33,224 nt of DNA from JBIYSM02 sp044759095 (GTDB lineage: Bacteria > Bacillota > Bacilli > Brevibacillales > Brevibacillaceae): NCBI RefSeq assembly GCF_044759095.2, contig NZ_JBIYSM020000044.1, positions 1-33,224 of the forward strand. The letters are read 5' to 3'. The position numbers were made by a program, and so were the translations under genes. Below are positions 1-8,037 of this stretch, in pieces. Position 1 is the first letter of the stretch, and each line of letters opens with the position of its first letter. The notes beneath the pieces were generated by a model that was not told the origin of the DNA, did no database searches, and saw nothing but the letters and a program-made list of their open reading frames with translations.

Positions 1-74
1 AGCCGAGTGGGGTCCCTTTTTTCGCCGGGCGGGGCCCCGAACACTTTTCTAGCGGCTGTATGGGATGTCCAAAT

Positions 75-1463
75 TTATAAATTCTTATACACTGAACCCT
101 TATTGCCGCCCAAGATTTCGAAAATGACTTTCGCATTATCCGTATTATCAATCATGCCGGAGAACCGTTCTTTTCCGGGACCGAACGCGTATACGTTTAC
201 GTCTTCACCGGTATGCCCACCGGTTGTCCATCCTGTAAAGGAACGAGCATTGAAAATTGCTTCGATGGCATTGTCAATATCGGTTTGTTTTTTGGTCGCA
301 GCTGCATTTTTTACCGATTGAACTTCTTCCGCAGTCAATTCCAGTTCAATGTACTTCTTCAGTGTTTCTTCTACATTTGCACCCTGCGCAATTTCAGCAG
401 AAATGAAATCAGGCGTACGTTTTGCTGCTTTAATCGGTGCGACAAGGAAATTGTATTTGCCGTTTGCACCAACGGATAATCCACCGGTAGAATGGTCAGC
501 AGTAGCCACCACCAGGGTGTGACCATCTTTCTTTGCAAAATCAATCGCTGCCTTAAATGCTTTCTCGAAATCCTCCATTTCGCTCATCGCGGCAACGATA
601 TCGTTGTCATGACCAGCCCAGTCAATTTGGCTTCCTTCTACCATCAAGAAGAAGCCATCTTTATCTTTGCTCAACCGTTCAATGGCAGCTTTTGTCATGT
701 CTTCTAAGGAAGGGGTTGCTTCAGAACGGTCAATCATTTTGTCCATTCCGCCCTCGGCGAACAAACCAAGAATTTTGTTATTCTTGTCGTTCAATAGCTC
801 TTCTTTCGTTGTTACATAGCTGTAACCGTCTTTCTTAAACTCCTCTGTCAAGTTGCGATCTTTGCGAACAAAGTTTTTCAAACCGCCGCCAAGCATAACA
901 TCGATTTTATGCTCTCCGTTGATCAGTTGATCATAGTAGTCATTTGCAATCGCATCCATGTTCTTGCGGCTTTCGTCATGTGCCCCATAAGAAGCAGGGG
1001 TTGCATGCGTGATTTCGGAAGTCGCTACCAAACCAGTAGCTTTACCCAACTTCTTGGCTCTTTCAAGGACTGTCTCCACTTCGGACTTGTCGTTATCTAC
1101 CGCGATCGCATTGTTGTACGTTTTCACTCCGGCAGACATGGCGGTAGCTGCGGAGGCTGAATCTGTGATATTTTCATTTTCATCTTCTGCATAAGTCATT
1201 TGAGCACCAACAAGGTATTTGTCGAACTCGGTTTTTTCCATAACGGGCGTGCTTGGATCATCTTTCATATAACGGTAGGCAGTTGTATAGGATGTTCCCA
1301 TACCGTCCCCGATCAAAAAGATAATATTCTTGATTTTCGCGTTATTGGCTTTATTTTCGTCAGCTTTTACAAAACCTGGATTCGCTCCATACAGTACAGT
1401 TGTGATAGCCAAAGAGGACAATACGGCTATAGGTGCCAGTTTCTTCGAGAATTTGCTATACAT
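75..1463 (-). CDS. phoA: Secreted alkaline phosphatase (PhoA family)
   Basis: Hydrolyses phosphomonoesters outside the cell to release phosphate. The N-terminus is a Sec signal peptide (lysines, hydrophobic stretch, VKA before DEN). Family motifs are present: LIGDGMG (first metal ligand), TDSAS with the nucleophilic Ser, EGSQIDWAGHDND, ADHSTGG and GGHTGEDV. The length of about 460 aa is normal and the protein looks intact. Two ATGs are adjacent; I chose the second (1463) because it lies 6 nt from GGAGG, against 3 nt for the first (1466). Upstream, at about 1500-1560, there are a few TTACAN-like hexamers at 10-11 bp spacing that could be PhoP boxes. That is weak, so phosphate control is inference. 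It is a single gene, convergent with nothing in view. Confidence 0.95.
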   Translation of the reverse strand: MYSKFSKKLAPIAVLSSLAITTVLYGANPGFVKADENKANNAKIKNIIFLIGDGMGTSYTTAYRYMKDDPSTPVMEKTEFDKYLVGAQMTYAEDENENITDSASAATAMSAGVKTYNNAIAVDNDKSEVETVLERAKKLGKATGLVATSEITHATPASYGAHDESRKNMDAIANDYYDQLINGEHKIDVMLGGGLKNFVRKDRNLTEEFKKDGYSYVTTKEELLNDKNNKILGLFAEGGMDKMIDRSEATPSLEDMTKAAIERLSKDKDGFFLMVEGSQIDWAGHDNDIVAAMSEMEDFEKAFKAAIDFAKKDGHTLVVATADHSTGGLSVGANGKYNFLVAPIKAAKRTPDFISAEIAQGANVEETLKKYIELELTAEEVQSVKNAAATKKQTDIDNAIEAIFNARSFTGWTTGGHTGEDVNVYAFGPGKERFSGMIDNTDNAKVIFEILGGNKGSVYKNL

Positions 1464-1600
1464 CATATACCTCCTACTATTTAAAAAAATCTATCATTCA
1501 AATATGATTGTAATCGTCGAATATTAAGGAATTTTCTTTCCCAGGTAAAGAAATGTAATGGAAAGGTTAAGCAGGGTTCAGATTGTGTTAATCATGATAG

Positions 1601-1634
1601 AAAAAGGGTACTTCTCTCATTTTGAGAAGTACCC
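1601..1634 (-). terminator. Rho-independent terminator after tatA
   Basis: Perfect 11-bp stem (GGGTACTTCTC / GAGAAGTACCC) with a 7-nt loop. Read on the minus strand it is followed by TTTTTC. It ends the multicopper oxidase-ZIP-tatA operon. Confidence 0.9.
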
Positions 1635-1640
1635 TCACCC

Positions 1641-1817
1641 TTATTTCGTCCCATCTTCTTTCGTCCCATCTTCAAATACGTCTTTGGTTGACTTCTTGAA
1701 CTCCCGAATGGAATCACCAATCGCTTTTCCGATCTGCGGAAGCTTACTCGGCCCAAATACGACCAGCGCGATCACCAGGATCAGAATGAGCCCGGGTATG
1801 CCGATACTGGATAACAT
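1641..1817 (-). CDS. tatA: TatA-family twin-arginine translocase subunit
   Basis: 58-aa protein beginning MLSSIGIPGLILILVIAL: a short N-terminal membrane helix, then the FGPSKLP hinge, an amphipathic helix (QIGKAIGDSIREFKKSTKD) and a short acidic/lysine tail (GTKEDGTK). This is the classic TatA/TatE layout. A strong Shine-Dalgarno (AAGGGGGG) precedes the ATG. It is the last gene of an operon, 13 nt after a ZIP transporter whose upstream neighbour carries a Tat signal peptide. The likely job is to help export that oxidase. No tatC lies in the window, so it must work with a TatC encoded elsewhere (inference). Confidence 0.93.
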   Translation of the reverse strand: MLSSIGIPGLILILVIALVVFGPSKLPQIGKAIGDSIREFKKSTKDVFEDGTKEDGTK

Positions 1818-1830
1818 CTCGTTTCCCCCC

Positions 1831-3030
1831 TTAAAACTTTACGAGAAAGGCTGTTGCGTACATGATGACGATCCCCGCAAACATGCTTCCCAAATTGAGC
1901 CATGATACGGCGGGAAGACGATTTGCTTGGCTTTCCTTAAACAAGTGTTTCGCAATGACGTAGACCACCTGAATGATCGCGCCGGCACCGATACCCAGGA
2001 AAAGCGTGGACAAGACGGGGGAAAAGGCGAAACCGCCGATCCATGTTCCGAGAATAGCCGGTGCCCCGGCAATGGCGGCCAACGAAACGAAAGTACCTGC
2101 CTTTGGCTTCTCACCAAGCAGCGGTGCGGCGATACCAATCCCTTCTGTAATATTGTGCAGAGTAAATCCGATCACGAGGAAGGTTCCCAGCGATCCTTCA
2201 CCAAGGGCAAAAGCTGAACCGATGGCCAGCCCTTCCCCTAAGTTGTGAAGTCCAATGCCGCTGGCCAGAAGATAGGATGTTCGGATGCCATTGCTACGTC
2301 CTCTCTGCTTTCTCTCGCTGTACTGATCAAACGCAACCAGTGCCAAAAAGCTAAGTAGCGCTCCCAAAAAAACAATGCTCACACCTTGGTAGATGCCGGC
2401 TGCCCCTCCTGCAATTTCCAGCCCTTCTTCAAACGTGTCAACAACCAGGAAAATCAGCAGACCAATCGTCAGGGCCAGCATAGCGTGAATCCCTTTTCGG
2501 TTAAAGTTGCGCATAAACGGATACCACATCAATCCTAATCCAACCGGCACTACCCCTACATACAGTCCGATCACCGCGTATTGAATAAATAAATCCGTTG
2601 TCGGAGTTGGTGTCTTTTGGGCAACGGGAACCTCTGCTTCAAACGCGATGGCATTTGCCGTCATTAACTTGATCGCGTGCGGTTCGCCGTACACCCAGGG
2701 ATACGGAATGTACACTTTCCCCGACTCAAATCTGGCCAAGGTGCTGGAAGGTTCAAACTCCGCATTCCAAATGGAGTCATCCACTGTCACCATGGCAATT
2801 GTCATTTCTTCCGGTCCCACATTCTTTACGTCCAGCACGAAGCCATTGTCCGTAACCTCTACGCGGTTAATCGCCAGATTTTCAATCGGAGCGGCAGCCT
2901 CTTGTTCAATCCCGATCCCAGCGGTGAAAAATAACAGTAAAACACCTATCAGTAACCCCAAAGGCAGCAGTGCCGTCAATACCAACCGGCTTCTTGGGTT
3001 TGTCTTTGTCTCCATTTGAAGCTGACTCAT
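1831..3030 (-). CDS. ZIP-family metal transporter with N-terminal extracytoplasmic domain
   Basis: 399-aa membrane protein. A first transmembrane helix (about residues 17-37) is followed by a domain of about 110 residues predicted outside the membrane, then seven or eight helices. Two ZIP metal-binding motifs are visible: HNLGEGLAIGSA and HNITEGIGIA. ZIP proteins move divalent metals (Zn, Mn, Fe) towards the cytoplasm. The soluble N-terminal insertion makes it longer than the usual 240-270 aa and might accept metal from a partner. It starts 14 nt after the multicopper oxidase gene with a GGGGAGGG ribosome binding site, so the two are co-transcribed. Metal specificity cannot be read from the sequence; the operators upstream hint at manganese or iron. 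Confidence 0.9.
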   Translation of the reverse strand: MSQLQMETKTNPRSRLVLTALLPLGLLIGVLLLFFTAGIGIEQEAAAPIENLAINRVEVTDNGFVLDVKNVGPEEMTIAMVTVDDSIWNAEFEPSSTLARFESGKVYIPYPWVYGEPHAIKLMTANAIAFEAEVPVAQKTPTPTTDLFIQYAVIGLYVGVVPVGLGLMWYPFMRNFNRKGIHAMLALTIGLLIFLVVDTFEEGLEIAGGAAGIYQGVSIVFLGALLSFLALVAFDQYSERKQRGRSNGIRTSYLLASGIGLHNLGEGLAIGSAFALGEGSLGTFLVIGFTLHNITEGIGIAAPLLGEKPKAGTFVSLAAIAGAPAILGTWIGGFAFSPVLSTLFLGIGAGAIIQVVYVIAKHLFKESQANRLPAVSWLNLGSMFAGIVIMYATAFLVKF

Positions 3031-3044
3031 CGTGATCCCTCCCC

Positions 3045-4064
3045 TTATTTCGCCTCAAAAAATCCCATCCAGCCCAACTCGGCAAATTCGCTTTGATGAG
3101 CATGGAACATATAACGCCCTGGCTGCGGAAAGACAATTTCAAGAATGCCCCGTTCCCCCTGGATCTGGGATATGGTGTCGGTAAAGATGCGAGGGTTGGA
3201 TTCATGACCGTTCGGCGTGTAGTGGAAGAAGTTAGCGTGAAGATGGAATGAATTCAACATGTCAAACTCCGTCATGTTGCTTAAATAAATGCGTACCAAC
3301 TCACCTGCCTTTACTTGAATGGGGTGGTTATGATACGCAAAAGCGTAACCATTAACTGTGTACACGTCGTTTTCTCCGTCCAAGTCAAGATCGAAGCCGT
3401 TCATGACCATGTTTAACTCAAGCGCCTTTTCTCTCGGCTTTTTCGGGTCTATGATGAAGTTTCCATACATTCCTTTGTGGATGTGTCTTGCCAAAGGCGC
3501 CACGTGACAGTGGTACACGTGAACTCCATACGGTTTTGCCGCAAATTCGTAAACAAATGTACCGCCTGGTTGAACCGGCTCCAATCCATCCATGTTCGTT
3601 GGATGAATTCCGTGGAAGTGTATGGAGTGCGGGTGGCTCGAAAGGTTTTTGAAGGTGACACGTACGATGTCTCCTTCCGTGCAGCGAATCGTTGGGCCAG
3701 GTATACGCCCGTTATACACCCATCCCGGGAACATCAATCCCTTTGCGACCTCTACGGATTGCTCCGTTGAAACAATCTCATACTCACGCAGTGTTTGACC
3801 ATTCGGAAGTGTGCTGACCTTCCCGTAATCAAAATCGGTCAATACCTTGTGAGCCATCTTCAACCCTTCGGTCATCTCGTTCCCTGGGTCATACCCATGC
3901 CCCATTCGTGCATGGCTCATGTTCGTTTTTGCAGTCGCAGTTATATGATGACCGGATCCAAATGCACGTTCCAGCGGTGCCAGGATGGTCGCGCCGAAAG
4001 CTCCTAACGTGCCGAATATTCCCATTTTGAGAATTTCGCGGCGATCCATTTTCTCGTTAATCAT
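3045..4064 (-). CDS. Tat-exported two-domain multicopper oxidase
   Basis: 339-aa copper oxidase. The N-terminus MDRREILKMGIFGTLGAFGA is a twin-arginine signal, so the protein is probably exported folded. Copper-ligand motifs occur in order: SIHFHGIHP, HVYHCHVAPLARHIHKGMYG (HCH..H..M type 1 site), FHLHANFFH and FHAHQSEFAELGWMG. Two cupredoxin domains rather than three resemble nitrite-reductase-like or two-domain oxidases. The start at 4064 is preferred because GGAGGGG lies about 8 nt upstream; an upstream TTG overlaps that site. It is first in an operon with a ZIP transporter and tatA. The substrate is unknown; an external metal such as Mn(II), Fe(II) or Cu(I) is plausible from context but unproven. 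Confidence 0.92.
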   Translation of the reverse strand: MINEKMDRREILKMGIFGTLGAFGATILAPLERAFGSGHHITATAKTNMSHARMGHGYDPGNEMTEGLKMAHKVLTDFDYGKVSTLPNGQTLREYEIVSTEQSVEVAKGLMFPGWVYNGRIPGPTIRCTEGDIVRVTFKNLSSHPHSIHFHGIHPTNMDGLEPVQPGGTFVYEFAAKPYGVHVYHCHVAPLARHIHKGMYGNFIIDPKKPREKALELNMVMNGFDLDLDGENDVYTVNGYAFAYHNHPIQVKAGELVRIYLSNMTEFDMLNSFHLHANFFHYTPNGHESNPRIFTDTISQIQGERGILEIVFPQPGRYMFHAHQSEFAELGWMGFFEAK

Positions 4065-4109
4065 TTGAAAATTCCCCTCCTGCAAAATAGTTGTACCAAT
4101 TTATATTTT

Positions 4110-4124
4110 TTTGCCTAGTGCAAC
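4110..4124. promoter_or_regulatory. Putative metalloregulator operator, copy A
   Basis: TTTGCCTAGTGCAAC, about 50 nt upstream of the oxidase start. It matches 13 of 15 positions of copy B read on the opposite strand. It resembles the MntR-type box (TTTGCCTnAAGGnAA as I recall it). It would lie between the weak -35/-10 candidates TTAAAA and AATATA on the minus strand. Confidence 0.6.
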
Positions 4125-4165
4125 TTTTAAGGTGTAAAAAAAGCATGTTTCCTAAGTGACATATT

Positions 4166-4180
4166 TTTGCCCTAGGCAAA
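4166..4180. promoter_or_regulatory. Putative metalloregulator operator, copy B
   Basis: TTTGCCCTAGGCAAA has perfect 6-bp arms (TTTGCC/GGCAAA) around 3 nt. It is the better of two related palindromes 56 bp apart upstream of the multicopper oxidase operon. A MntR/DtxR-family repressor is the most likely reader (inference). Confidence 0.6.
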
Positions 4181-4233
4181 CACCCTTTAGGTTCATCATA
4201 TGCCCAAGAGGATTGTTTTGTAAACAGCTTTTA

Positions 4234-4277
4234 CAAAAAAACCGAATACTCACCACAGGATTTGATGAGGATTCGGT
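4234..4277 (-). terminator. Terminator after copD
   Basis: Arms ACCGAAT/ATTCGGT with an inner CTCA/TGAG pairing. On the minus strand this is followed by seven T. It ends the copC-copD operon before the oxidase operon's control region (4065-4230). Confidence 0.85.
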
Positions 4278-4367
4278 GTATGTTTGATTTACAAAATTAC
4301 TGCTAATACGAAACCAAGCGGTTCATTGATCGGCTCCAGCAACTTCTCTGTACATGATGATTCCCTT

Positions 4368-5462
4368 TTACCGAATGGCTAACATCAACGAAAGATACCC
4401 TGAAGCAGCACACAGGATTCCCATCAGGACACTAATATACGGGGACATCTTTTTTTGGTAGGCCAAGACAACCATGGCCCCAAACAGAAGTGCAGCTGCT
4501 AATAAAATACCACTAATTCCATTCATCGCCAGGAATAGGGAGGGACTGTCGTCCAGTACACCCTGATAGAAAAATGAAAACAGAGGAGACGGCTCAGACA
4601 TTTTTAGCGCGGCTGCAGCTTCATGGGGCGTCTCCTGCTGGCCCATAAACGCCGTGACTCCGAAGATCGCGAGCACAAACACACTTTCTGCCCTAAACCA
4701 GCTAAGAGGGTTAAAGTCAGGTTGAGTTTTCAACCGTTTCTTTAACAAAAATCCGTTTATGACTCCAAACAGCAGTAATGGGATCAACAGCAAATGCTTG
4801 ATGAGCAGCGCCTGCCCGTAGGAGAAAATCCAACCGTTCAGGTATTCCGGCGAGATGTATAACGTCAGAATAAGCCCAGCTGCCGCCGTCATGACAACAC
4901 AGGCCATGGCAAGCGGATGAAACCAAGAAAGAAAAGAGCCCCAGTTCGCCTCCCCTTTCGAGAACCATCCCGTAACAAGGAGAATCCCTAACCATACCGC
5001 CATAGACAGGAAGTGTACCATATGGGCAAGGAATCCGTTCCATTCAAAAAAGGAGGCTGCGTGGCTAGACCAACTCAGTGCCAGTACCAACCCGAACGTT
5101 AGTACCAGCTTCGGTACGAGCAATTCCTGAGACGATTTCCCTGATGGATTCGTCATGGTAATCATGATGAACAGGACAATGGATAGACCTAAGGTAATCA
5201 ACCACGCTTTGCCGACTTCAAACGAGAATAGCACGGAACTGATCAGATCCCATGAATCTATATTCGGATCTGAGATAAAGTACAGAATTACGCGAAGAAC
5301 CGGCATGAAGGTTAGAATTCCAATACCTGCAACTGACGATAACAGTAATGGCCTCGGTAACCTAACCGTCGGCTTACTGTTGTCCGGTACCATTTGAATG
5401 AGCAATCCACCTGCCAGGATGGAAAAGCAAAGGTACAGCACGATTTCGCTCAGCGTGAACAT
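4368..5462 (-). CDS. copD: CopD-family copper resistance membrane protein
   Basis: 364-aa protein with about eight or nine hydrophobic helices. The central segment (GFLAHMVHFLSMAVWLGILL) has the His and WLG signature of the CopD domain. The family acts with CopC in copper uptake or tolerance at the cytoplasmic membrane. Its ATG directly abuts the TAA stop of the copC gene (TAAATG), so the two are translationally linked. In B. subtilis YcnJ these two domains are fused; here they are separate genes, an equivalent arrangement. Start and length look normal. Confidence 0.9.
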   Translation of the reverse strand: MFTLSEIVLYLCFSILAGGLLIQMVPDNSKPTVRLPRPLLLSSVAGIGILTFMPVLRVILYFISDPNIDSWDLISSVLFSFEVGKAWLITLGLSIVLFIMITMTNPSGKSSQELLVPKLVLTFGLVLALSWSSHAASFFEWNGFLAHMVHFLSMAVWLGILLVTGWFSKGEANWGSFLSWFHPLAMACVVMTAAAGLILTLYISPEYLNGWIFSYGQALLIKHLLLIPLLLFGVINGFLLKKRLKTQPDFNPLSWFRAESVFVLAIFGVTAFMGQQETPHEAAAALKMSEPSPLFSFFYQGVLDDSPSLFLAMNGISGILLAAALLFGAMVVLAYQKKMSPYISVLMGILCAASGYLSLMLAIR

Positions 5463-6083
5463 TTACTTGCCCTTCTTTCTCATCATCCATACAAGGCTTA
5501 TGAGAGCAATGCCGACAAGCGCGGCAGCCCCCCAAAATACTGCGTTGTTTGCTTGGGAAGGCTCAGGCGTTTGAACGTTAGTGGCGGCCGGTGATTGCTG
5601 CGGTTGGCCGCTGTTTTCCGCAGGTGACTGATTTGTCTGGTTATTGGTTGGATTTGCGGAAGTTCCTTTCTCTTGAGAACTTGGGGGTGCCGAATTTTCC
5701 GCTTTCGGATTTTTTACGACAAATGAAAAGTCCCCTTCAATCGGATGGCCATCGGATCCTACGATTTTCCAATGAACGGTATACGTTCCGTCTTGAAGTT
5801 GTTTCGTTATAGTGCCCTTCATTACCTTACCGTCAATTTGAATATTGCTTGCTTCAATGACTTCACCTTGCTCACTTTTTACCGTAAAGGTACTGGCTTT
5901 CTCCACTTTCGTCTCAAACTCCAAGACGATTTCCTTCACTTCTGTTACCACCTGCTGATTTTGCGGTGTTGATTTCTCTAAACCAGTATGGGCAAAAGCT
6001 GATGTTGGAATGAGCGCCAAGCAAACCATCACAAATAATACAGCTGTTCTCCACATGTTCAATCGATAGTTGTTACCTTTCAC
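5463..6083 (-). CDS. copC: CopC-domain copper-binding protein, membrane anchored
   Basis: 206-aa protein. A Sec signal ends at AFA before HTGLEKSTP, so the mature N-terminus begins with His, which in CopC proteins takes part in copper binding. An immunoglobulin-like CopC domain follows, with the typical IVGSDGHPIEGDFSFVV ending. Then come a Pro/Ser/Gln/Asn-rich linker and a C-terminal membrane helix with a basic tail (RKKGK), which holds the domain at the outer face. The start is GTG at 6083, 4 nt after GGAGGAGG; the ATG 21 nt further upstream overlaps that site and is less likely. It is first gene of copC-copD. Confidence 0.9.
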   Translation of the reverse strand: MKGNNYRLNMWRTAVLFVMVCLALIPTSAFAHTGLEKSTPQNQQVVTEVKEIVLEFETKVEKASTFTVKSEQGEVIEASNIQIDGKVMKGTITKQLQDGTYTVHWKIVGSDGHPIEGDFSFVVKNPKAENSAPPSSQEKGTSANPTNNQTNQSPAENSGQPQQSPAATNVQTPEPSQANNAVFWGAAALVGIALISLVWMMRKKGK

Positions 6084-6422
6084 CGTACATCCTCCTCCAT
6101 TCATTTTTTCGTGACCATGGTAATCTTATTTAGATGGAACTGCCATGGCTCTTTCGGGCTATTTGGTTACCAGATATATACTTAACTAGGCATTGGCGTT
6201 GGAGTCGGCTTCGCGTATCATCCGCATTTACTTCTTTAATAAAACAGTTACCGTTATGAAGATGACCTGCCTCTTCTCCGCAACCACATATTTAAATGCT
6301 TTTTTGAACATCATAATTTTATATCAAAGTTCCTTGAAAACTCTACAAAGACACAAACCTTTCACGTAATATCCAAACTTGTTTGAATGGTTTTTTTCAT
6401 GGTGGGACTGCACTTTTTTCTT
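6084..6422. other. Intergenic region between divergent copC and cadC
   Basis: About 340 nt, AT-rich, with no credible gene. It must contain the copC promoter on the minus strand. A TATAAA at about 6320-6325 and a TTGTAG are present but badly spaced, so I do not call it. A 12-bp inverted repeat CAAACTTGTTTG lies at 6374-6385 next to a half-site TTGAATG (6383-6389) that matches one arm of the czcD operator. Confidence 0.4.
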
Positions 6423-6450
6423 TTCACATTTTTCATTTCATGGCTATAAT
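6423..6450 (+). promoter_or_regulatory. Promoter of cadC
   Basis: TTCACA, 16-nt spacer, TATAAT. The -10 is a perfect consensus and lies 40 nt before the cadC ATG. Confidence 0.65.
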
Positions 6451-6490
6451 AAAAAGACATTTGGGAGAAGTTTTGAAAAGGTGGTTTACG

Positions 6491-6874
6491 ATGTCTACGA
6501 TAGATAAAGACGACGTTTGCGAAGTGCAGTGTTTTGACGAAGATAAAGTGAATCGTTTAAAACCCCGTGTATCCGAATCCCAAGGTGTTGCTAAAATCTT
6601 CAAAGCTCTGGCGGACGACACCCGTGCCAAGATCATTTACGTTCTCTCTTTGGAAAATGAACTTTGTGTTTGTGACATCGCCTCCATCATTGGGAGTTCC
6701 ATCGCCAATACCTCTCATCACTTGCGGCTCCTACGTAATATGGGCCTTGCAAAATACCGTAAAGAAGGAAAATTGGTGTTTTACTCATTAGATGATGACC
6801 ATGTACGGCATCTCATCTCTGCAGGTGTAGACCACGCGAAAGAGGAAAAAATGAATGTCCGAGCCAAAGGATGA
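6491..6874 (+). CDS. cadC: CadC-type ArsR-family metal-sensing repressor
   Basis: 127-aa winged-helix repressor. It closely matches staphylococcal CadC as I remember it: DVCEVQCFDEDKVNRL at the N-terminus (Cys for Cd/Pb/Zn), the ELCVCDIA helix with the Cys-x-Cys metal pair, SIANTSHHLRLLRNMGL as recognition helix, and a C-terminal DDHVRHLISAGVDH that supplies the interfacial zinc site. The start at 6491 is chosen because AAAGGTGG lies about 7 nt upstream and because CadC proteins begin just before the DxCE motif. It probably represses the CDF efflux gene downstream, and perhaps itself, and lets go when Cd, Zn or Pb binds. Confidence 0.93.
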   Translation: MSTIDKDDVCEVQCFDEDKVNRLKPRVSESQGVAKIFKALADDTRAKIIYVLSLENELCVCDIASIIGSSIANTSHHLRLLRNMGLAKYRKEGKLVFYSLDDDHVRHLISAGVDHAKEEKMNVRAKG

Positions 6875-6889
6875 CTCGGACATTTTTTT
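6855..6889 (+). terminator. Terminator overlapping the cadC 3' end
   Basis: Perfect 9-bp stem (ATGTCCGAG/CTCGGACAT) that includes the last cadC codons, followed by a T run. It uncouples czcD from cadC read-through. Confidence 0.88.
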
Positions 6890-6895
6890 GTCCAT

Positions 6896-6939
6896 CATTC
6901 AAATGATTAATTGAATGTTTTTGGATTCTTTCCTATAAT
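6896..6939 (+). promoter_or_regulatory. Promoter of czcD with overlapping CadC-type operator
   Basis: A 22-bp inverted repeat (CATTCAA, 8 nt, TTGAATG) spans 6896-6917. Its right arm contains the -35 hexamer TTGAAT (6911-6916), with a 17-nt spacer and the -10 TATAAT (6934-6939). The arms resemble the TCAAAT-type half-sites of cadO and CzrA operators. Repressor bound here would block RNA polymerase directly. Confidence 0.85.
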
Positions 6940-6982
6940 GGAAAGTACAGTAGAAACAATATCCAGTGAAAGGAGCAACGCT

Positions 6983-7975
6983 ATGGGACTCCATCATGAC
7001 CATTCTCATGGCCACGGTCATCACCATCACGGAAAAGGTGCTAACAAAAAGGCATTGATGATCGCCCTTATCATTATTACCACTTTTCTCATTGTGGAAG
7101 TTATCGGCGGGATTATGACTAACAGCCTTGCCCTTCTTTCCGACGCCGGTCATATGCTCAGCGATTCATCCGCTCTGTTTTTAAGTCTGATCGCAATGTA
7201 TTTTGCCGCCAAAAAACCATCTCCCGAAAAAACGTATGGTTTTTATCGCTTTGAGATCCTGGCGGCATTAATTAATGGGGTAACACTTGTGCTGATCTCA
7301 CTCTACATCTTCTGGGAAGCGTATGAACGATTGTTCGCTCCGCCTGAAGTGGCGAGTCTGTCGATGATGGGGATTGCGTTTGTCGGTTTGTTGGCAAACC
7401 TTTCCGCAGCCTTCGTCCTGATGCGTGGCGATTACAAAAACAATCTAAACTTGCGCAGTGCATTCTTGCATGTACTTGGTGACATGCTCGGTTCGGTAGG
7501 TGCAATCGCTGCCGGCTTTGTCATATGGCGGTTCGGATGGTATATTGCTGACCCGATCATCAGCATTGTTGTCGGAATTCTCGTTTTGGTGAGTGCTTGG
7601 CGAGTGACAAAAGAGTCCGTTAACATACTCATGGAGGGAACCCCCTCTACTGTTAACATTGAAAAGGTCGCTGTTGCTTTATCTGGTCTCCCAGGCGTAA
7701 AAAGCGTACACGATTTGCATATCTGGACCGTTACCTCAGGCTTTGATTCCCTGACCTGCCATCTCCATGTAAAGGATGATGTCCCGAGCTATCCCGTGCT
7801 GCATGAAGCCTTGCACCTGCTGGAAACGAAATTCGGAATCACCCATGCCACGATTCAAGTTGAAAATTCGAGTATTCGCCATCGTGAACTGATGTGCGAG
7901 GTTGGTCCTCAAGCCCGTGACAATCATCGCCATGACCATGACCACCAGCACCATGACCATGACCATTCTCATTAG
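6983..7975 (+). CDS. czcD: Cation diffusion facilitator efflux pump (CzcD type)
   Basis: 330-aa exporter of Zn/Cd/Co in exchange for protons. A His-rich N-terminus (HHDHSHGHGHHHHG) is followed by six membrane helices. The helix 2 motif SLALLSDAGHMLSD and helix 5 HVLGDMLGSVG supply the D/H transport site. A cytoplasmic domain (VKSVHDLHIWTVTSG) and a second His/Asp tail (HRHDHDHQHHDHDHSH) follow. The start at 6983 follows GAAAGGAG; an in-frame start at 6911 would lie inside the operator. It has its own promoter under a CadC-type operator, directly downstream of cadC, so metal-induced efflux is the likely role. Confidence 0.95.
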   Translation: MGLHHDHSHGHGHHHHGKGANKKALMIALIIITTFLIVEVIGGIMTNSLALLSDAGHMLSDSSALFLSLIAMYFAAKKPSPEKTYGFYRFEILAALINGVTLVLISLYIFWEAYERLFAPPEVASLSMMGIAFVGLLANLSAAFVLMRGDYKNNLNLRSAFLHVLGDMLGSVGAIAAGFVIWRFGWYIADPIISIVVGILVLVSAWRVTKESVNILMEGTPSTVNIEKVAVALSGLPGVKSVHDLHIWTVTSGFDSLTCHLHVKDDVPSYPVLHEALHLLETKFGITHATIQVENSSIRHRELMCEVGPQARDNHRHDHDHQHHDHDHSH

Positions 7976-7988
7976 GTGCAACAAGAAT

Positions 7989-8026
7989 GCCTTACCTACG
8001 CTTTCAGCAGAGGTAAGGCTGTTTTT
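7989..8026 (+). terminator. Terminator after czcD
   Basis: Perfect 9-bp stem GCCTTACCT/AGGTAAGGC followed by TGTTTTTT on the plus strand. It also separates czcD from the convergent ZIP remnant. Confidence 0.9.
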
Positions 8027-8037
8027 TGTCTTATTCC

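Noticed and set aside
1..60. GC-rich inverted repeat GGGGTCCC/GGGGCCCC with a T run between, as a terminator for phoA
   Set aside because: The T run lies in the loop rather than after the stem on the minus strand, and one pair is a wobble. The window edge prevents judging it.
6971..7975. His/Asp-rich repeats at both ends of czcD as a tandem DNA repeat
   Set aside because: The CATGACCATGACC pattern simply encodes HDHDH metal-binding tails common in this family.
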